Origin: Branchiostoma floridae
Lineage: Eukaryota > Chordata > Leptocardii > Amphioxiformes > Branchiostomatidae
Length of the DNA: 58,495 nt
Direction: 5' to 3'
Assembly: GCF_000003815.2 (NCBI RefSeq)
Contig: NC_049994.1
Span: 18,911,058 to 18,969,552, forward strand
The notes beneath the pieces are model-generated. The model searched no databases. It was not told where the DNA came from and saw only the letters and a list, made by a program, of their open reading frames with translations. How positions within the stretch are numbered: position 1 is the stretch's first letter; every line of letters starts with the position of its first letter. Positions 28,901 through 43,900 of the stretch are shown here, piece after piece. The position numbers and the translations under genes are program-made.

Positions 28901-31900
28901 GAGCTTGCTTTTGTTGGGAAATGTTGGGTCAACTCCACAAAATCAACTTCGTCGGGATCCGTTCCTTCACGCAGCTACCGCTCCATTAGCGCGAGCGCAG
29001 CAACATTGAAAGTGTAAAACCTCATCTCTGGTACTACGGTCCCTCCGCGTTTTGATCATCAAACTCTCAAAGTTAAATATTTTCAAGCTGATCGATCTAG
29101 ACGTACGGAAGAAATTCAAAATAACAACTCAAATGCGCTAATGGGTTGAGTTTAGGACATTTACATGAAACTAGGGGGGCTACAAGGGGTGCGATTAGCC
29201 CGTAACTACTACGATTGGCTAATTGTCGACGGCGGTCAGTGACCTGCTAGCAACCATCTGATTGGTCCTCGCTAGAAACCGCCAGAAATCTAGTGCATGT
29301 CAAATGTACACTGGGGGCAAAACAGGGGTAGAAAAACCTTTAAGTTTACAATTTGCCCTCCCACACACTATAAAATACAGTACCAATGGTATAGATACTA
29401 CAGTATATTAGTGCCTGAACCAGAATCTGCTGTCAACAGGTATTCAAACAAAACTAATGGTATGGAAATGAGGTGAAGACAATTCTAAGACCACTTGAAT
29501 GAAAATGAAGCCAAGACAAAGTCGTATGATAAATTAAATATGATTTGATTTAGAAGCATAATGATTGATTGTACCTCATTTTCACAACACATCTTTCTCA
29601 ATATATACAAGGAGGTTATATGATATACAAACTGCAGTTTCACAAATGACAGCACAAAACACTAGAAATTTTGTATCATATATTTCCATGATTAACACTA
29701 ACAGACCTGTGGATGTCTTATTACATCATTATCGGTCTTACATGTTAAGGACACAGACAAATGAAGATGAAAGTTTTGATACTTCTGTGTACTACATTGC
29801 TGCCATTATTCTGATCCTGTTGAGATTTTTTTTGAACTTATTGATCTCTGCATGATTTGTAATCTTAGCCATAGCCACTGCTTCTTGGCACATACTATTT
29901 GCTGTTTTGAGATCACCCAGGTTACTCCAGAGCACACCCAGGCTGTAAAGCGAGAGGGCAATGTCATCATGTGGTTTATCTTGACCATAGATACTCCTGT
30001 ACATCTGCAGTGCCTCTTCGTGGTAGCTGATTGATTTCCTGTATTTAACCAGTGCACCACAAGCTTCACCCAGTTTGCAAGCTGTAGCAATGTCGATTTG
30101 TCCTATATTTTGACCACATAACCTGCTGCCCATGTCAATAGCCAGCTTATCACCTAGTTGGTTCCAGGCTCCCCCCAGGTGACTGAGTGAGTGGGCAATG
30201 TCAGCATGGATTGTGCTTTGACCATAAACACTTCTGTACATTTCTAGTGCCTGTTTGTGGTAGGCGATAGCTTGTCTGTGATCACTAAGTTTTTCAGAAG
30301 CTTTTCCTATGTGTTTGAGGGACTTTGCAATCTCAGAATGTGCTGTGCTCTCACCATAGATACTTCTGTACATCTGCAGTGCCTGTTTATGGTAGCTGAT
30401 AGCTTTTTGGTAATTATGCAGTTCCTGGTAGGATTGCCCTATATTATCAAGTATTTTGGCAATGTCAGAATGTGCTGTAGTCTGGCCATGGATAGCCCTC
30501 ATCATCTGCAATGCCTGTTTATAGTAGCTAATTGCTGCCTTTTGATTGCCAAACCCACTCCAGGCTAACCCCATAACTCTAAGTGTTGTGGCAATGGGCG
30601 GATGTGGTGTATTTGGACCATAGATTATCCTTTCCATCTCCAGTGCCTGCTGAAAGTATCTGAGTGCTTTCTTTAAATCATTCAGGTAGAACCATGTACC
30701 GCCCAGGTTCTCAAGAAGCAAGGCAATGTGAGGATGTGCTGTAGTCACACCATAGATATTCCTTTTCATCTGCAGGGCCTTTTCATAGTAGCTGATTGCT
30801 TTTCTGTAATCGCCCAGGTTACCACAGGCTCCTCCCAGGTTGTTGAGTGAGCAGGCAATGTCAGGATGGGATGTTCCATGACCATAAACTGCCTTACGCA
30901 TCTGCAGTGCCTGTTCATGGTAGTTAATAGCCTCTCTGTAGTTGCCTAGATCATGCCATGCGTTCCCCAGATTGTTTAGTGATATAGCTGTCTCAGAATG
31001 TGCTGTGGTCTCACCAAAGACACCCCTCTTCATCTGCAGTGCCTGTTTATGGTAGCTGATTGCTTTCCTGTAATCACCAAAATCCTGCCATGCTGCCCCA
31101 AGGTTGTTTAGGGTCTTGGCAATGTCAGGATGTATTGCATCCTGATCAAAGATGCGTTTGTACGTCTGAAGTGCCTGTTTGTAGTAGCTGATTGCTTTCT
31201 TGTGTTCACACAGACAATTCCAGGCTCCCCCCAGGTTGATGAGTGATGATGCTGTACCACTGTGTGCTGTACTGTGTCCATAGATACTCCTGTGCATCTG
31301 CAGTGCCTGTTCATGGTAGCTGATTGCTTTCCTGTAATCACCCAGGTTATTCCAAGCTTGCCCCAGGTTGTTGAGTGAGGAGGCAATGTTTGGATGTGCT
31401 GTAGTCTGACCATAGAGGGTCTTGCACATCTGAAGTGCCTGTTCATAGTAGCTGATTGCCATTCTGTAATTAGCCAAACCAATCCAGGCCAGCCCCAAGT
31501 TGTTCAGTGAAGTTGCAATGTTAGGATGTGCTGTATCCTGACCATAGATACTCCTCTCCATCTGTAAGGCCTGTTCATAGAACTTGATTGCTTTTCCATA
31601 TTCACTAAGCCTGCTCCATGCTTCACCCAGATTACAAAGTGTTACAGCAATATGGCGATGGGCTACATTTTGACCATAGATCCCTATTAGCACTTCCATT
31701 GCTTCTTCATGGTAACTAATTCCTTTTTGGTAATTACCCAGTCTGTTCCATGTATACCCAAGTTTGTTGAGTAGCACCATCCTGTAACAAGCTTCTTGAT
31801 GAATGCTGAACAAGTCCATTTTCTCTAACTTTTTTTGTTCTGCTTTCCTTAGGGCTTCATTAAAGTAGCTGATAGCCAGCCCATATTTGCACAATTCAAG

Positions 31901-34900
31901 GTACATCGTGCCTCGTACCAATGGAGGATTATAATAGAATTCAGAGAATGCATTTTGAAGAGTTGGTGCAGATTTCTTCCCAGGCCATTTACACAAAGTG
32001 TCTTTGAGAGGGAGTGCTGTGTAATAGTATCTGAAAAGCTGTTTTTCATTTGATATATGGAAAACGGGTTTCAGCATAGTACATGTATCCAGTTCATCAT
32101 TTGTTGATTCCTGCCCATGCTGTGCTGTTTCCATTGAGGTCAAAGCTGACAGGTTTTCCTTCTGTCCACCATTTGCAATGTAGGTTCTGAGTCTGAGTTC
32201 TGCTGAGATGCTGGTAAGCACTGTCAGGTGGTGTGCGTTGTTGGGACCGATGACTTGTTGGTTTTCCATTTCTTCTATTGTCTCCCAAACTGTGGTAGGT
32301 AGGATGCCTGCAGACAGTGCCAAGCAGTCCACTGCTACAGCTGGGAAGCGATAGATTTCTTTCTTCACATCAATCAACTTTGCTGTGAGTGTGTCCTTGT
32401 CACTAAAGTTTGTTAGATCATTGTCTGTGATTGTCTGCTGTACCAGTTGTTGAATAATTTTGCCCCCATCAGCTTGCAGTATTTTCCCCGTGATGGCCAT
32501 GTACGTTTCAATCAAATCCTGGTTCCCTGCTATCAGGCATGGGTTTCTCAAGATAGTGGCAAGGTGATATCCTTCCTTCAGGTATACAGTTATATCGTTT
32601 TGTAGCATTGAAACCATGTTTTCTGGCGTGCAGATGAGTTCACTGGGTGGTTGGTCCACAGTTCCCTGCCTGCCCAGTGGAGTCTTGCTTGCCTTTGGCA
32701 TGGAGCCATCAAATGCAAACCCACGTGGTGTAAAAGAGTCAAAGTACCAGTTGTTAAGTGCGTTCTCTGAGTAGAAGTCATTGAGAGATTTTATTCCCAG
32801 TGCTGGGAGAATGGTTTCTCCCAGGTTGACCACCTTGAGGTGTAGATAGTGGGTGAGGTTGCGGAAATACACAAGGCATTCTTTACTTTCGTCTTCTACC
32901 AAGATGGCAAACTCCAGGTCTGAGTATGGAGTTACCAGTCCTGTGGCCTGTGAACCCAAACCTATCAGGGTATACTTACAGGGAGGGGGACCCATTAACC
33001 CAATACACTCTTCTACAAGCAGGCTGATGAACTCCTTCCTTTGTTGTGCAATGTTCTCAAACAAGTGCCTGACAGCCTGAGCTCGTTTTGCCTCTATCTC
33101 TTTGACACATGGGTCATCCTCATCATGTACATAGGGATCCAGCTGCTGGTCAATGGTTTCCATCTCCAGCTTGATCTGGTCCCGCATCTCCTTCAGCTGT
33201 TTCTTGTGTTTTTCTGTGTCTTCTTGGTTCACATTATAGTCAGAGTTTAAGATATATTTACGGAATGACTTCTTTACCTCTTTTATAGCTGTTTCTATGT
33301 TACTATTGATGACTTGATCCTCTGACCTGGCTATTGCTGCATTGTAGAGTGCTGCTGCTTTGACAAAGTCTCCCCCGTCTCCTGTCTGCTGACCTCGCTT
33401 ACTGTAGACATCCCCCAACTTGCACAGGGGCTCCACCTCTCTCTGGTACTGTTGGGCTGTGGGGTCTGGAGAGAAAATAATTGATGTTGGACGTAGCATA
33501 TTGTTGTTAGGAATTATTCTGGACAAGAAAAGGAGATTGGGCAAGAAAAGACTAAGAAATTCCCTCAAGTTTTTTTTACTTACCAGTTTCATGTACCACC
33601 TTGAGTGCCATTGCAAAGTGCTGCTCTGCTAAGTCTAGGTTGGCCTTGGCAAGGTAGGGTTCACCTTTCTTAAGGTGGTCTGTGTACTCCCTTAACATTA
33701 GATAAGGAAAAGGAGAATGATCGTAGATCTCATGTCAACAAACAAAGAAACAAATGCATAGACTGAAATGTACCATAAAGAAATACAAAGATCAGATCTT
33801 TTAAGACAACAAGCTTCCAAAATAGAGAACATACTCACTTGTCTGCAAGTTTTTCTTCTGCACCTGTTCCATCTGCATACCTGTTCAAGCCTGCTTCTGT
33901 CGTATTCCTTGACAATGTAAACCGTAGTATCATTAAAGCTACCACATTAACAAATTTCTTTGATGTACTAAGTGTAAATGAGCTAATTTTTTCTGTAACT
34001 GATAGTTTATAATCCTTGTTATGGTTGTAGGAATTCCTTACCTTGGAATATGTGAATGGAGATGATCAGCTGTCCTTGTGATGTTTTCAAACCTTTGGCC
34101 CAAATACAAATGTCTTTCTTCTCTCTGTCTTGGCTTCTTTGATGATGGTTGCTGCAAGATGATAATCTACATTTGATTTTTGTCAATATGTTTTTTTACA
34201 CACAGTTCTTCATATTGGTGTGAATGTTTTACATTCCTGTAGATTTGTTCTTTCTTTTTTTGTTGACATAAATAAATCTTTAGCTGGACCTTGTGGTTCT
34301 CCAGAATGATTCAGAGAAAATGCAAAATAATGTTGAAAATGCTGTTAGGTGGTCGCAGGAAAACAGGCCAAAAGCGAAGTTGAACTCACCTGTGCTGCAG
34401 CTTCCCTGATCTTCTCTGTGTACTCAATCCGATGCTCCAGAGTCAGTTTTGTGTCAGGATCCCCACATCTTGTCAGGGCCTTGTTGTACATGGCAGCTGC
34501 CTTGGAGAACTGGAATAGCTGTTGGGTTCTTTTTCCTCTCTTAAGATAAAAATCACCAAGAGATTTTAGCATCTCAAGCTCTAAGAACTTGTCACTATTC
34601 CCAATTGCTGTTACCAACATTTCTGTGTAAGCCTCTTCAATAGAGCATTGGGAGTTTCCAGCACTTTTGTCCAGTTTGTCACAAACTTGTGCCACCCTTA
34701 ACGTATTACTGTCAGCAGTACCTCTATAGTCTTGTGACCACTGATACTGTGGAGTGTGTCCTTGTAGCAGTTCTCTGCAGTGTTTTGAGTGTTCAAGTTG
34801 ATGTTCCAGTGTTTGTCCCATGTCTGGATCTGTGCAGCGCAGTAGGGCAGCAGCATACAGGGCAGCAGCCTTGTCAAACTCTGCTGAATCTTTACTGAGC

Positions 34901-37900
34901 TTGGCTTTCTCAAGATGCAGGTCTCCAAGACTTCTCAGGACTTCTGCTTCCGTAGACTTATCTATCGTAACGTCACTCATAGCTTCTCTCAATGCATGGG
35001 TAAAAATGACTTCTGTATCGTCTGCAAGAATTTTGACATCTTCTACCTCATAGTCCCTAGAATTACCCACTTGTCCATTGTTTTCTCTAACCAGTTTTAG
35101 TACATGCACATAAGCTGAGATGACTTCACGGTCATCTTGCATCTCGAGGTGCAACTCAAAGTCTTGAAGCTTCTTTGCAAGTCTGATCATCTTGATGTCA
35201 CACATCTTGTTTAAAAAAAGAGAACATTAATCATTATTATGGTTGGTTTGGATGTGTCAGTTCATGCAAAAATATAAATGTCAAGTTACTTTTTTACAGG
35301 ATCATCTTTTCAGATTCAAAAAGCCCATTGTTATCTATTCTCAATCATTTTTATCTTTTTATCACTATTGTATGTTTCTACAATTGAATGACCTTCTAAG
35401 TTTGTTTAATTCTGTTAACCTGTTGCGGGCTCATCAACAATTACAAATGTAAAATTACTGTATTTGGCTGAAGGGCTCTCCATATGAAAGGGGATATCCT
35501 TACAAAAGTCACTATACTTTTGTTGTGTTGATTTCTATGTATTCAAGGTTGATAAATCAAAGGAAAACTTTAATTAACAAAAACTGATACTTTGGTGGCC
35601 CTCCAAAAGCCCTGCAACTTCACTGGTGCCAAGCTGAATTGGCTGTAATTCTGTTGGCCCACATTAGTGGAGCGGGGAGGGGGGCTTGCTTTTTGGGAAA
35701 TAATATCCACCATCTAACCCCCACAAAGTATCATACATATACGTCATACAGTCCGTAGCCTGTCAGTATCAACAAGTCTCACCTGTATGTCTGAAACTCC
35801 ACAGAATTGCATGTAAAACCTGCTTGGGTGAAAACTTGCCTGTTTCTCCCTTTCCTAACCAGCAAAAGTTCTGGGTTTCCCCTCGTCTCAGGTGGGGATT
35901 TCCGTGTTCCACTGCTGGGGCTTTCCATTGAGTCATGGCTAATATCAACAGTCTTTTGTATGGCACAAGTCTTGTGTTACACTTGTACTCAATGGGCCAC
36001 CAGGTCCTGTTACAGTCATAACAAAAGAGAGCATGGCAAGGAAACAGGTACACATGGACACTTAGAAGCTGATATTGACTCGTACATTGATATTGACTTG
36101 TACATTACATTGATTTTTCCCTTGGCCTGACAGTAAGTGATACCCCAAGGAGTAGCTGTCCAGTTGAGGGTCAGTCCTGCCTGATGAAGCTGCAGTTATG
36201 AAGTCATGTCATTGATGTGTTAAAGCTGTACGTTTCTTCTATCTCCAGGCAGTAGTTGACCAGTTGGAGAGACAGACCTATACCTGATGAAGCTACAATT
36301 ATTATCCACAGACATCTGCATGTTTGCCTTATGCAAAACTGTATGGAGTAACATGTTCCTTCCCTCTCCAGGCTGTAGTAGACCAGTTGGAGGGACAGAC
36401 CATGCAGGTGAACATGTTTGATGGATAACTGATGATGATACTGTATTTCCTTCCCTCTCCAGGCAGTAGTAGACCAGCTGGAGGGACAGACCATGCAGGT
36501 GAACATGTTTGATGAGGATCCGGGCAGCAAGGACGACCCACTGGGGAAGTAAGCACATCTCTGCACTTGTCTGTAGTCTTTTGGACTACTATTTTGCTTT
36601 GTGCATTATGGCAGGTTTGCATGTATATATTTTAGGCATGAATTTTGCATTGAGATTACATTGCAATATGAAAATGTATGTGCGCATGATATGCTTATGG
36701 CCAAAAATAGTTTTGCAGATATCCTTTTTTTATGTTGTTTGGTAACTTGATTATTTTCTATTTTGTTCCCAGTGCTGCAGTCAGCATTTCAGAAGTGGTG
36801 AAGATGGGGTTCAGTGATATGGTAAGTTTATAATATATGTGTGACTTGTTCATAATACAACATCCGCATCATCCAGTTCAGTTCCAGACTGACCCACGGG
36901 AGGGCTCAGATCTAGGGTGATGCGGAATGCTCTGTTATCACCCATATGGAACATTATCGCAGCCCAGGTATGAAATGAATTACCTTCTGTGCTGCCAATA
37001 TGTCTGTCTTGAATGTATTAATCTGAAAGATTATCTTGACTCATATTTTTGTCTTTTCTGTTTAAGTTACCTGGTGAAAGAGTCAGGTCCATCCGTGCAA
37101 CCAGCACGCCCGGATGATGATGATGAAACGTTCGGTTAATCACTCTTGTTGCTGACTCACTCAGCTTACAGATGTAATGTTTGTTTGTTTGTTTGTTTGT
37201 TTAGTGGTTGCCGTTGGAGGATGCGACGATTGGCCAGGTGCACCTGAGAATGTCTCAGCTGACAGATCTAATGTTTGTTTGTTTGTTTGTTTGTTTATTC
37301 AGTGGTTGCCGTTGGAGGATGCGACGACTGGCCAGGTGCACCTGAGAATGTCTCAGCTGACAGATCTAATGTTTGTTTGTTTGTTTATTTAGTGGTTGCC
37401 GTTGGAGGATGCGACGACAGGTCAGGTGCACCTGCGGATGTCGTGGCTCAGCCTGAGCTCACAGATGGAGGCCCTGGATAAGGTACGCCCCCTGGCATCC
37501 CACTAACGTACTGCAAGCTCTGCTGTCACGTTGGCTGGCAAATTGGCCACATTGAGAGGCATTATGGTTAGGGTCTGACGCAAAAGGAATGATTTTGAAA
37601 AGATTTTTGGCCATCATTTTCCACTGTTGACAGATTGGCAGATTTTTCTTTTCTGATTCAGTATCAGTATGGGTGAAGGTTCTGTGAAAACCTGCAAGAT
37701 GTTCAGATTGCATGCAAATAATATTTGCTGTATTTGTGATGTTTAAAGTACATTTGCATGCATGTTGTATGTTGTATGTTCTTGAATTGGTACCCTCTAT
37801 TATTGCCTCAAAGTGTGCTTTTGGAAAAGAGGTATAATTTTGATTCTGTAAGATTGTTGGTTCATAAACTATGAAAAACATTTGATGCACAGATTGAGTC

Positions 37901-40900
37901 CGAAGGTCTGTTTTTTTTTCTTCATTTTTTTCATTAATTTGCTTTGATTGACATGTCAACGAGATGATTTCTAGCTGTAGAAATGCCAATGAACTAATGA
38001 GAATCTGTGCTTTGATCACCTGATCGATGGTGCTTTGCTGCGGATGCTGCTTGCTTTGTGATGCCTGCACCCACCTTAACTCACTCGGTAAGTCTGGTTC
38101 GGATCAACACTGATGTTTCTGACTTAAGCTTAGGCCAGGCAAATATGATTCAATGGATGACATCAATATGTGTGCATCGACTTATAATTTTTGTGTGCCG
38201 AAGACAAGCGCTCATTTCACTAGATTTACTTACAAATGGCACTAGTTGAAAATTCTGTGAGACTTTTGTATGACTTGTATGGTAACAAAAGAATAATGAT
38301 TTTTTTTCTTCAAGAATTTGTGGGGAAGTAATCATTTCAATTTTTACCCACATTTTTTCATTTCCAATAAAGTTACCCTGTATCTTTTGCTTAATTTGCA
38401 TCAAATTTGATGTTTCCCAGGATGTCATCCATCACCATCAACTTTGCCTGGCCTGACTTCATGATGGTAACTTTCAAATGTCTCACATGTTTCTCAGCCT
38501 CCATTTAACCTTCTCCCCACCAAGGTAGCTGTTTGTGCCAAATCTGTATTAGCTACAGGGTTAGGAAGCAGGTAGAAGGTTAAATAGAAGATCAGAAAGT
38601 AGTGATAAGTGATCTATTATTCATTGTCACTTCTGGCTATATGTGCAAGGGCCACTTCTGTGGCTAGAATGTCAAGTGAACTTTGTTTTTATTCCAACCT
38701 TTAGATAGATGACAAACAAGAGTGACGTAGTTGACTGCTTTGTGTAGCCTAGGGCCATCCATGTCTGTGTGTGGAAGAATGCTGTAGTGTAGGATGGTAC
38801 CCAGGCTACGCTGTATGTGCTGATTGGTAGTATATTGTACAATTGATCATGCTACTAGTCTCTCTGTCACAATGAAGAAACCCAGGACTTAAAGTTTTAT
38901 CTAACTAACACTAGGAAAGTAGTGCTTACCCAGATTTGCCAGATGTTTGGGTAGGTTTGGGACATACAGTAGCTGAGTAAGGCAGGAGACACTAGACTGC
39001 AACATTCAAGCCCACCGAGATGGGGTGCAACACAGGTTACCTGGCATCTACTGTACATGTATGTGTGTGTGTGTGCTGTGTCTGTAGTATAGAGCCCGTT
39101 GGCGAGACCGGCTGAAGGACCTGAAGCACAGTTATGGAGACGGGGGGCGATATAGGTTACCTGGTACCTACTGTACATGTACTGTAATTCCTGATTTTTT
39201 CACTGTAATGTTATGTTCACGGTTTTCACGGTGACGACTGTAACGTGAACTTATCATTACCGATAAAAAATAATTCACAGACTTTTTTCATGCGCACTTG
39301 CCTTGACAGTGAACATTTAGTTCCGAGAACAAGTTCAATTTTTTCAGACCGTGAAAATTTGGTACCGTGAAGATAAAGTGAATTACAGTATGTGTGTGTG
39401 TGTGCTGTGTCTGTAGTATAGAGCCCGTTGGTAGGACCGGCTGAAAGACCTGAAGCACTGGACCGTTATGGAGGCCATGTACACCATTGAGCCGAGACGG
39501 GGGGCGATATAGGTTACCTGGCACCTACTGTACATGTATGTGTGTGTGTGTGCTGTGTCTGTAGTATAGAGCCCGTTGGCGAGACCGGCTGAAAGGTCTA
39601 CGCCACGGTACCGTTATGGAGGCCATGTACACCATTGAGCCGAGACGGGGGGCGATATAGGTTACCTGGCACCTACTGTACATGTATGTGTGTGTGTGCT
39701 GTGTCTGTAGTATAGAGCCCGTTGGCAAGACCGGCTGAAAGACCTGAAGCACGGGACCGTTATGGAGGCCATGTACAGCAAAACCTGCTACCTCACCGGG
39801 CACACGCTCCCCGAATCACTCCGGGGAAGGGTCGACGAGGTAGTCATGGCAACTGTCAAATAAACAAACAAACTGACTTACATGCTACCAGACTAATCTC
39901 TCTTGCAAACAGACTAGAGTACTATAACTCCAAACATTTCTGATTACTGCAGCCAGAAAAAGCGTTTCTCAAGCCCAAACACTGTTGTCACAGTTACTGA
40001 CAGACTATATTAGTTTTGCTGCAGTTTTTAAAGTAGTCATCAGGGGGCACTACTGCTCATGGGCCCTCATTCTAAATCATAAAAAATTTCTTAGAATAAT
40101 GTCTCCTCTGCTAAACAAGATACAAAAGTACACTGACAAGTTAAATCAAATTGTCTTTTGCATACATATTGCATAGTATTATTACACAGTTTCCAGTTAA
40201 TATATGTTGAAGAAAGAAAGAAAATTTTATTATAAGACCTCACTGACTCTCATTGTGTCTGTTAGCAAGAGAGATAGTACCAACAACAGTTATTGCTTGA
40301 AGGCAGCATGTTTGGTATATCATTCACCGGACTGGAAAAAAGACAGAAAAGATTTAACGCTTCCCTATTGGTTGTTTGGACAGCGGTAACCGTGGTAACC
40401 GCATCCACAGTATGGAATGCTGGGAAGGAGGCGAGGAGGAAGCCTGGTTAGCTCCGTGTGTGTTCATGTGCCACGCTCTGGAGATTTGCCAATAATATAA
40501 TTCTTATCCACAGTTTATGTAATGACTGGACCACTGCATGCCTTAATTGACTTATTGAGGTGCCCTGTTTTGTGAAAATACATTAGCCTCAAGGAGTTCC
40601 TATCAAACATTTGCAAAACATACAAGATATGGAAACCATGATGATGATGTGCTTGATGAGCTTGATACGATATAGATGAACCTGCTTGGCTTTGTTATGT
40701 TGTCTTGGATGGAACACTTTGGTGGAATTCAAGTCCTTGTTTTTGTGATCCATTGTTTTATTTTCTGATGCCTGCTATGTTGAAGTGTTTTACGATTGTT
40801 GAGTCTTAATGATTAGGAAACTATTATTGCATTCTGGTAGGATGGTTCTGGTGTGTTGTTGATCTCGATGCATGTGTACAATTTTACAGGGGTTAGTCTC

Positions 40901-43900
40901 ATAGGTTCACTTTGTTTACAAAAGATGAAGAAAATCAAAATGTCTTTTTGAAAACTTTGAACTTTTGAGCCAACCCTGTGTTGTATAAACTATATACTTA
41001 AGGTTTGTTCCATGTCTTGTACCATCTTTGGTGTAGAAGTCTTGGAAGTGTCAAAACAAAAAACACTGAAGATTGCTCAAACGTTTGTCTTATACCTGCC
41101 TGTGAAGTAAGAATCTTTGATGTTACAAGACATGAAGCAAACCTGAGACATCTTACAAAGGTGACTAGCACCAGGTAGAATCCAAGGTATCTTAAAGATT
41201 GTGTCTTCCTTCCCTCCAGAGTCTTGATCAGATGGAGAAAGTGAAACGGATTGCCGACGCTGACGCGTTGTCTTCTGCTCTCCTGGTGGTCCGTGTGGAT
41301 TCAGCCAAGAACTTGCCGGTAAGACTGAGTGAGAAAAAGCAACCATCCAGTAAACACTGTTTAGACATAGGCCATAGGGTGGATAGTTGGAGGTTTGAAG
41401 TTCAGCCGTAGCTTAGATATAAACCAGTCTCTGAAAGACAGCAGGCCACACTTGTTGCAGGTAAGACTGTAGAAGGGAACCATCCAGCAAACACTGTTTA
41501 GACATACTGTCGAGTATGGCCATTAAACTACCTAGGGTGCAAAGGTGGAGGTTTGAGTTCAGCTGCAGAAGCTTAGATACAAACCAATTTCTTAAAGACA
41601 GGCCACACTAATTCAATTCCTTGTCTCTTAAGTTGAAAAGAAATATGTCATTCTATGCTGAACTAATGTTCAAAATCGAAATAGAAACTTAACCCAGAAA
41701 CTAATACAAATTCGGTGCCAAACAGAGACCTAAGAAGACTGAGGGTTTAATTGATTCAAGTCAAATTCAAGTCCTCGTCTCAGATATCTTTTTTTTCTTC
41801 TTGTTGTACTAAATTTTTAGTGACGTTTCTGAGAGCCAGGAATTTGAATTCCTGTGGCCTGACAAAAAAAGGCCAAAAGGAATTTCACTGTCACTTTTTC
41901 CTCTACTCTTTTCTATCTCCTCTAGTAGACAAATTACACAGCTGTAGAGTGTAGTTTGTACAAAATTTAATATACCTTTTTTTATCAAAAAGTCTTCCGT
42001 ACATCTCTTGCCTATGTTTCTCCTATGTTTTTTTACGTTCTCAAACAATATTCGCAAATCAGGATGATCGTTTTTTATGTTCATCTTTTTCTCAAAGCCT
42101 TCTGACAGGAAGAACTTTCTCGTAAGTTTTCTCACAACAATTTTGCCGGCTCCCCTCCCTAACCATCAGCTTCTTAAGACAGATGTAGACAGCTTCTTAG
42201 ACATTCTCCTTCAGAATCTTCATCTTAGCTGCTACACATACATGTACATGTTGCTGAAAGTCCATCCTCGCTTCTTACAGCAGTTTTCTATCCAGACATC
42301 CAGCTGTTCCATGTAGTACCATTACTCCCCCTGCTATCCAGATATCAAGCTGTTCCATGTAATACTATAACTCCCCCTGCTGCTGTAGTGTGCTGAACTG
42401 TTAGTCTGGTCTTATGGTGTCTGACGTTAGGTGGTGTTAGGATGGATGGATGGATGAATGAACGAATGAATGAACAAACGAATGAATGAAGAACTTTATT
42501 GTGCGACAGTTGTAATTGACAGGTGCAATGTATGGCAACCTGTATTATATACATGAATGAACGAATGAAGGTAAATGTAGTATATTGGGTATTAAATGAA
42601 GTTTTGATGGAACAGTAAAAAACATGTTCTATGACACTTAAACATTTATTTTCCCTTTGAAATTTTAAGGTTTACACTGTTTGTTGATGTGGCAGTCTTA
42701 AGTTAGGGTACATGCATTATGCAAAACGATGTACCCCAAGATGTATATTAGATCATTATTACTAATATTTGTATGTTTCATTACATTTCTATCCCTATGA
42801 GCTTACTAATGATCCATTGCTTGGCACTGATGTCTTATTCTGTTTTCCACCCTTTTCTTCAAGATGCCAGGTATGCTTAAGAACACTCGACAAGGCCGCA
42901 GTATCCCCAGATGGGTAAACATATCATATTACATGTAACCTGTATTATCTTACATGTAACTGGGACTATCTGGTGTCATCTTACATGTATCTGTACCTTC
43001 CCTGACTGTGTCCTAAACATTCTCATCTTAGCAGGCATCTTTGTGTGGGGATGTGTCTCTGCAACTAATCAATGTTGTTGACCTAGACATGTTTTTCTAC
43101 TTGACAATGGTGAATGTTGGATAAAGAAATAGTTGAAATCAAAATATATACATAAAAACTGTGTTTGCTGTGTCAAATATGTGTCTAACTGCAGTCTGTA
43201 CAAAGGAGAGCATTAACATGCCAGATCTACCTCAAGCTTTGACTGTTTAAACCTTTTCTTCTCCTATTTCCATAGTGACGGGGTCTAACTATGCATGGTT
43301 GTACATGTACATGTAGGTGTTTTTTTGCTGAATGTGAAATGGTGATCGGCATTGAATTATTGTAGGTATGAATAGATGTTAGATGTACATGATTTAAGAC
43401 AGATATTATATAATGTTAGATACATTTGCTTCACATACATCTTTCTTCAATGTCTTGCAAAATAACAGAACCTCTCAGTTAAGATGTACAGCACACAGTG
43501 TAGCAGATCAAGACAAGATTTTAGTTGAAGTAACTAAAATCACTGAAGTGTGGTACATTTGTATGTACAAATGTAACATGATGCTTGCTGGTGGTACATT
43601 CAATTCCCTAATAATGGAAGTGTTGGAGTGTAACAAGTTACGCCATAGTCTTACATGTATTCTAATATTAATATTTCTCTGACAAGATGACGAATTCACT
43701 GAACGGACAGCAAAGTTATTATTATAATATAACTTATAAAGTTACATGGCTTTATCCAGGGTTGTCTTTCATTTGTAACACAGGGCATGTAGAGTTTCTG
43801 AATAATAAACTCTCTTTCAATCTTTCTGGTCTTTCCACAGGAAATTCCTTTCTTTTTTTCTGGCTGCAGGTAGCTTCTCTCTCGGAATGTTCAACTTTTA

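Noticed and set aside
38037-38092. Possible ESYT exon before a GTAAGT donor
   Set aside because: The C2A-to-C2B linker is complete without it and the translation matches nothing in the family.
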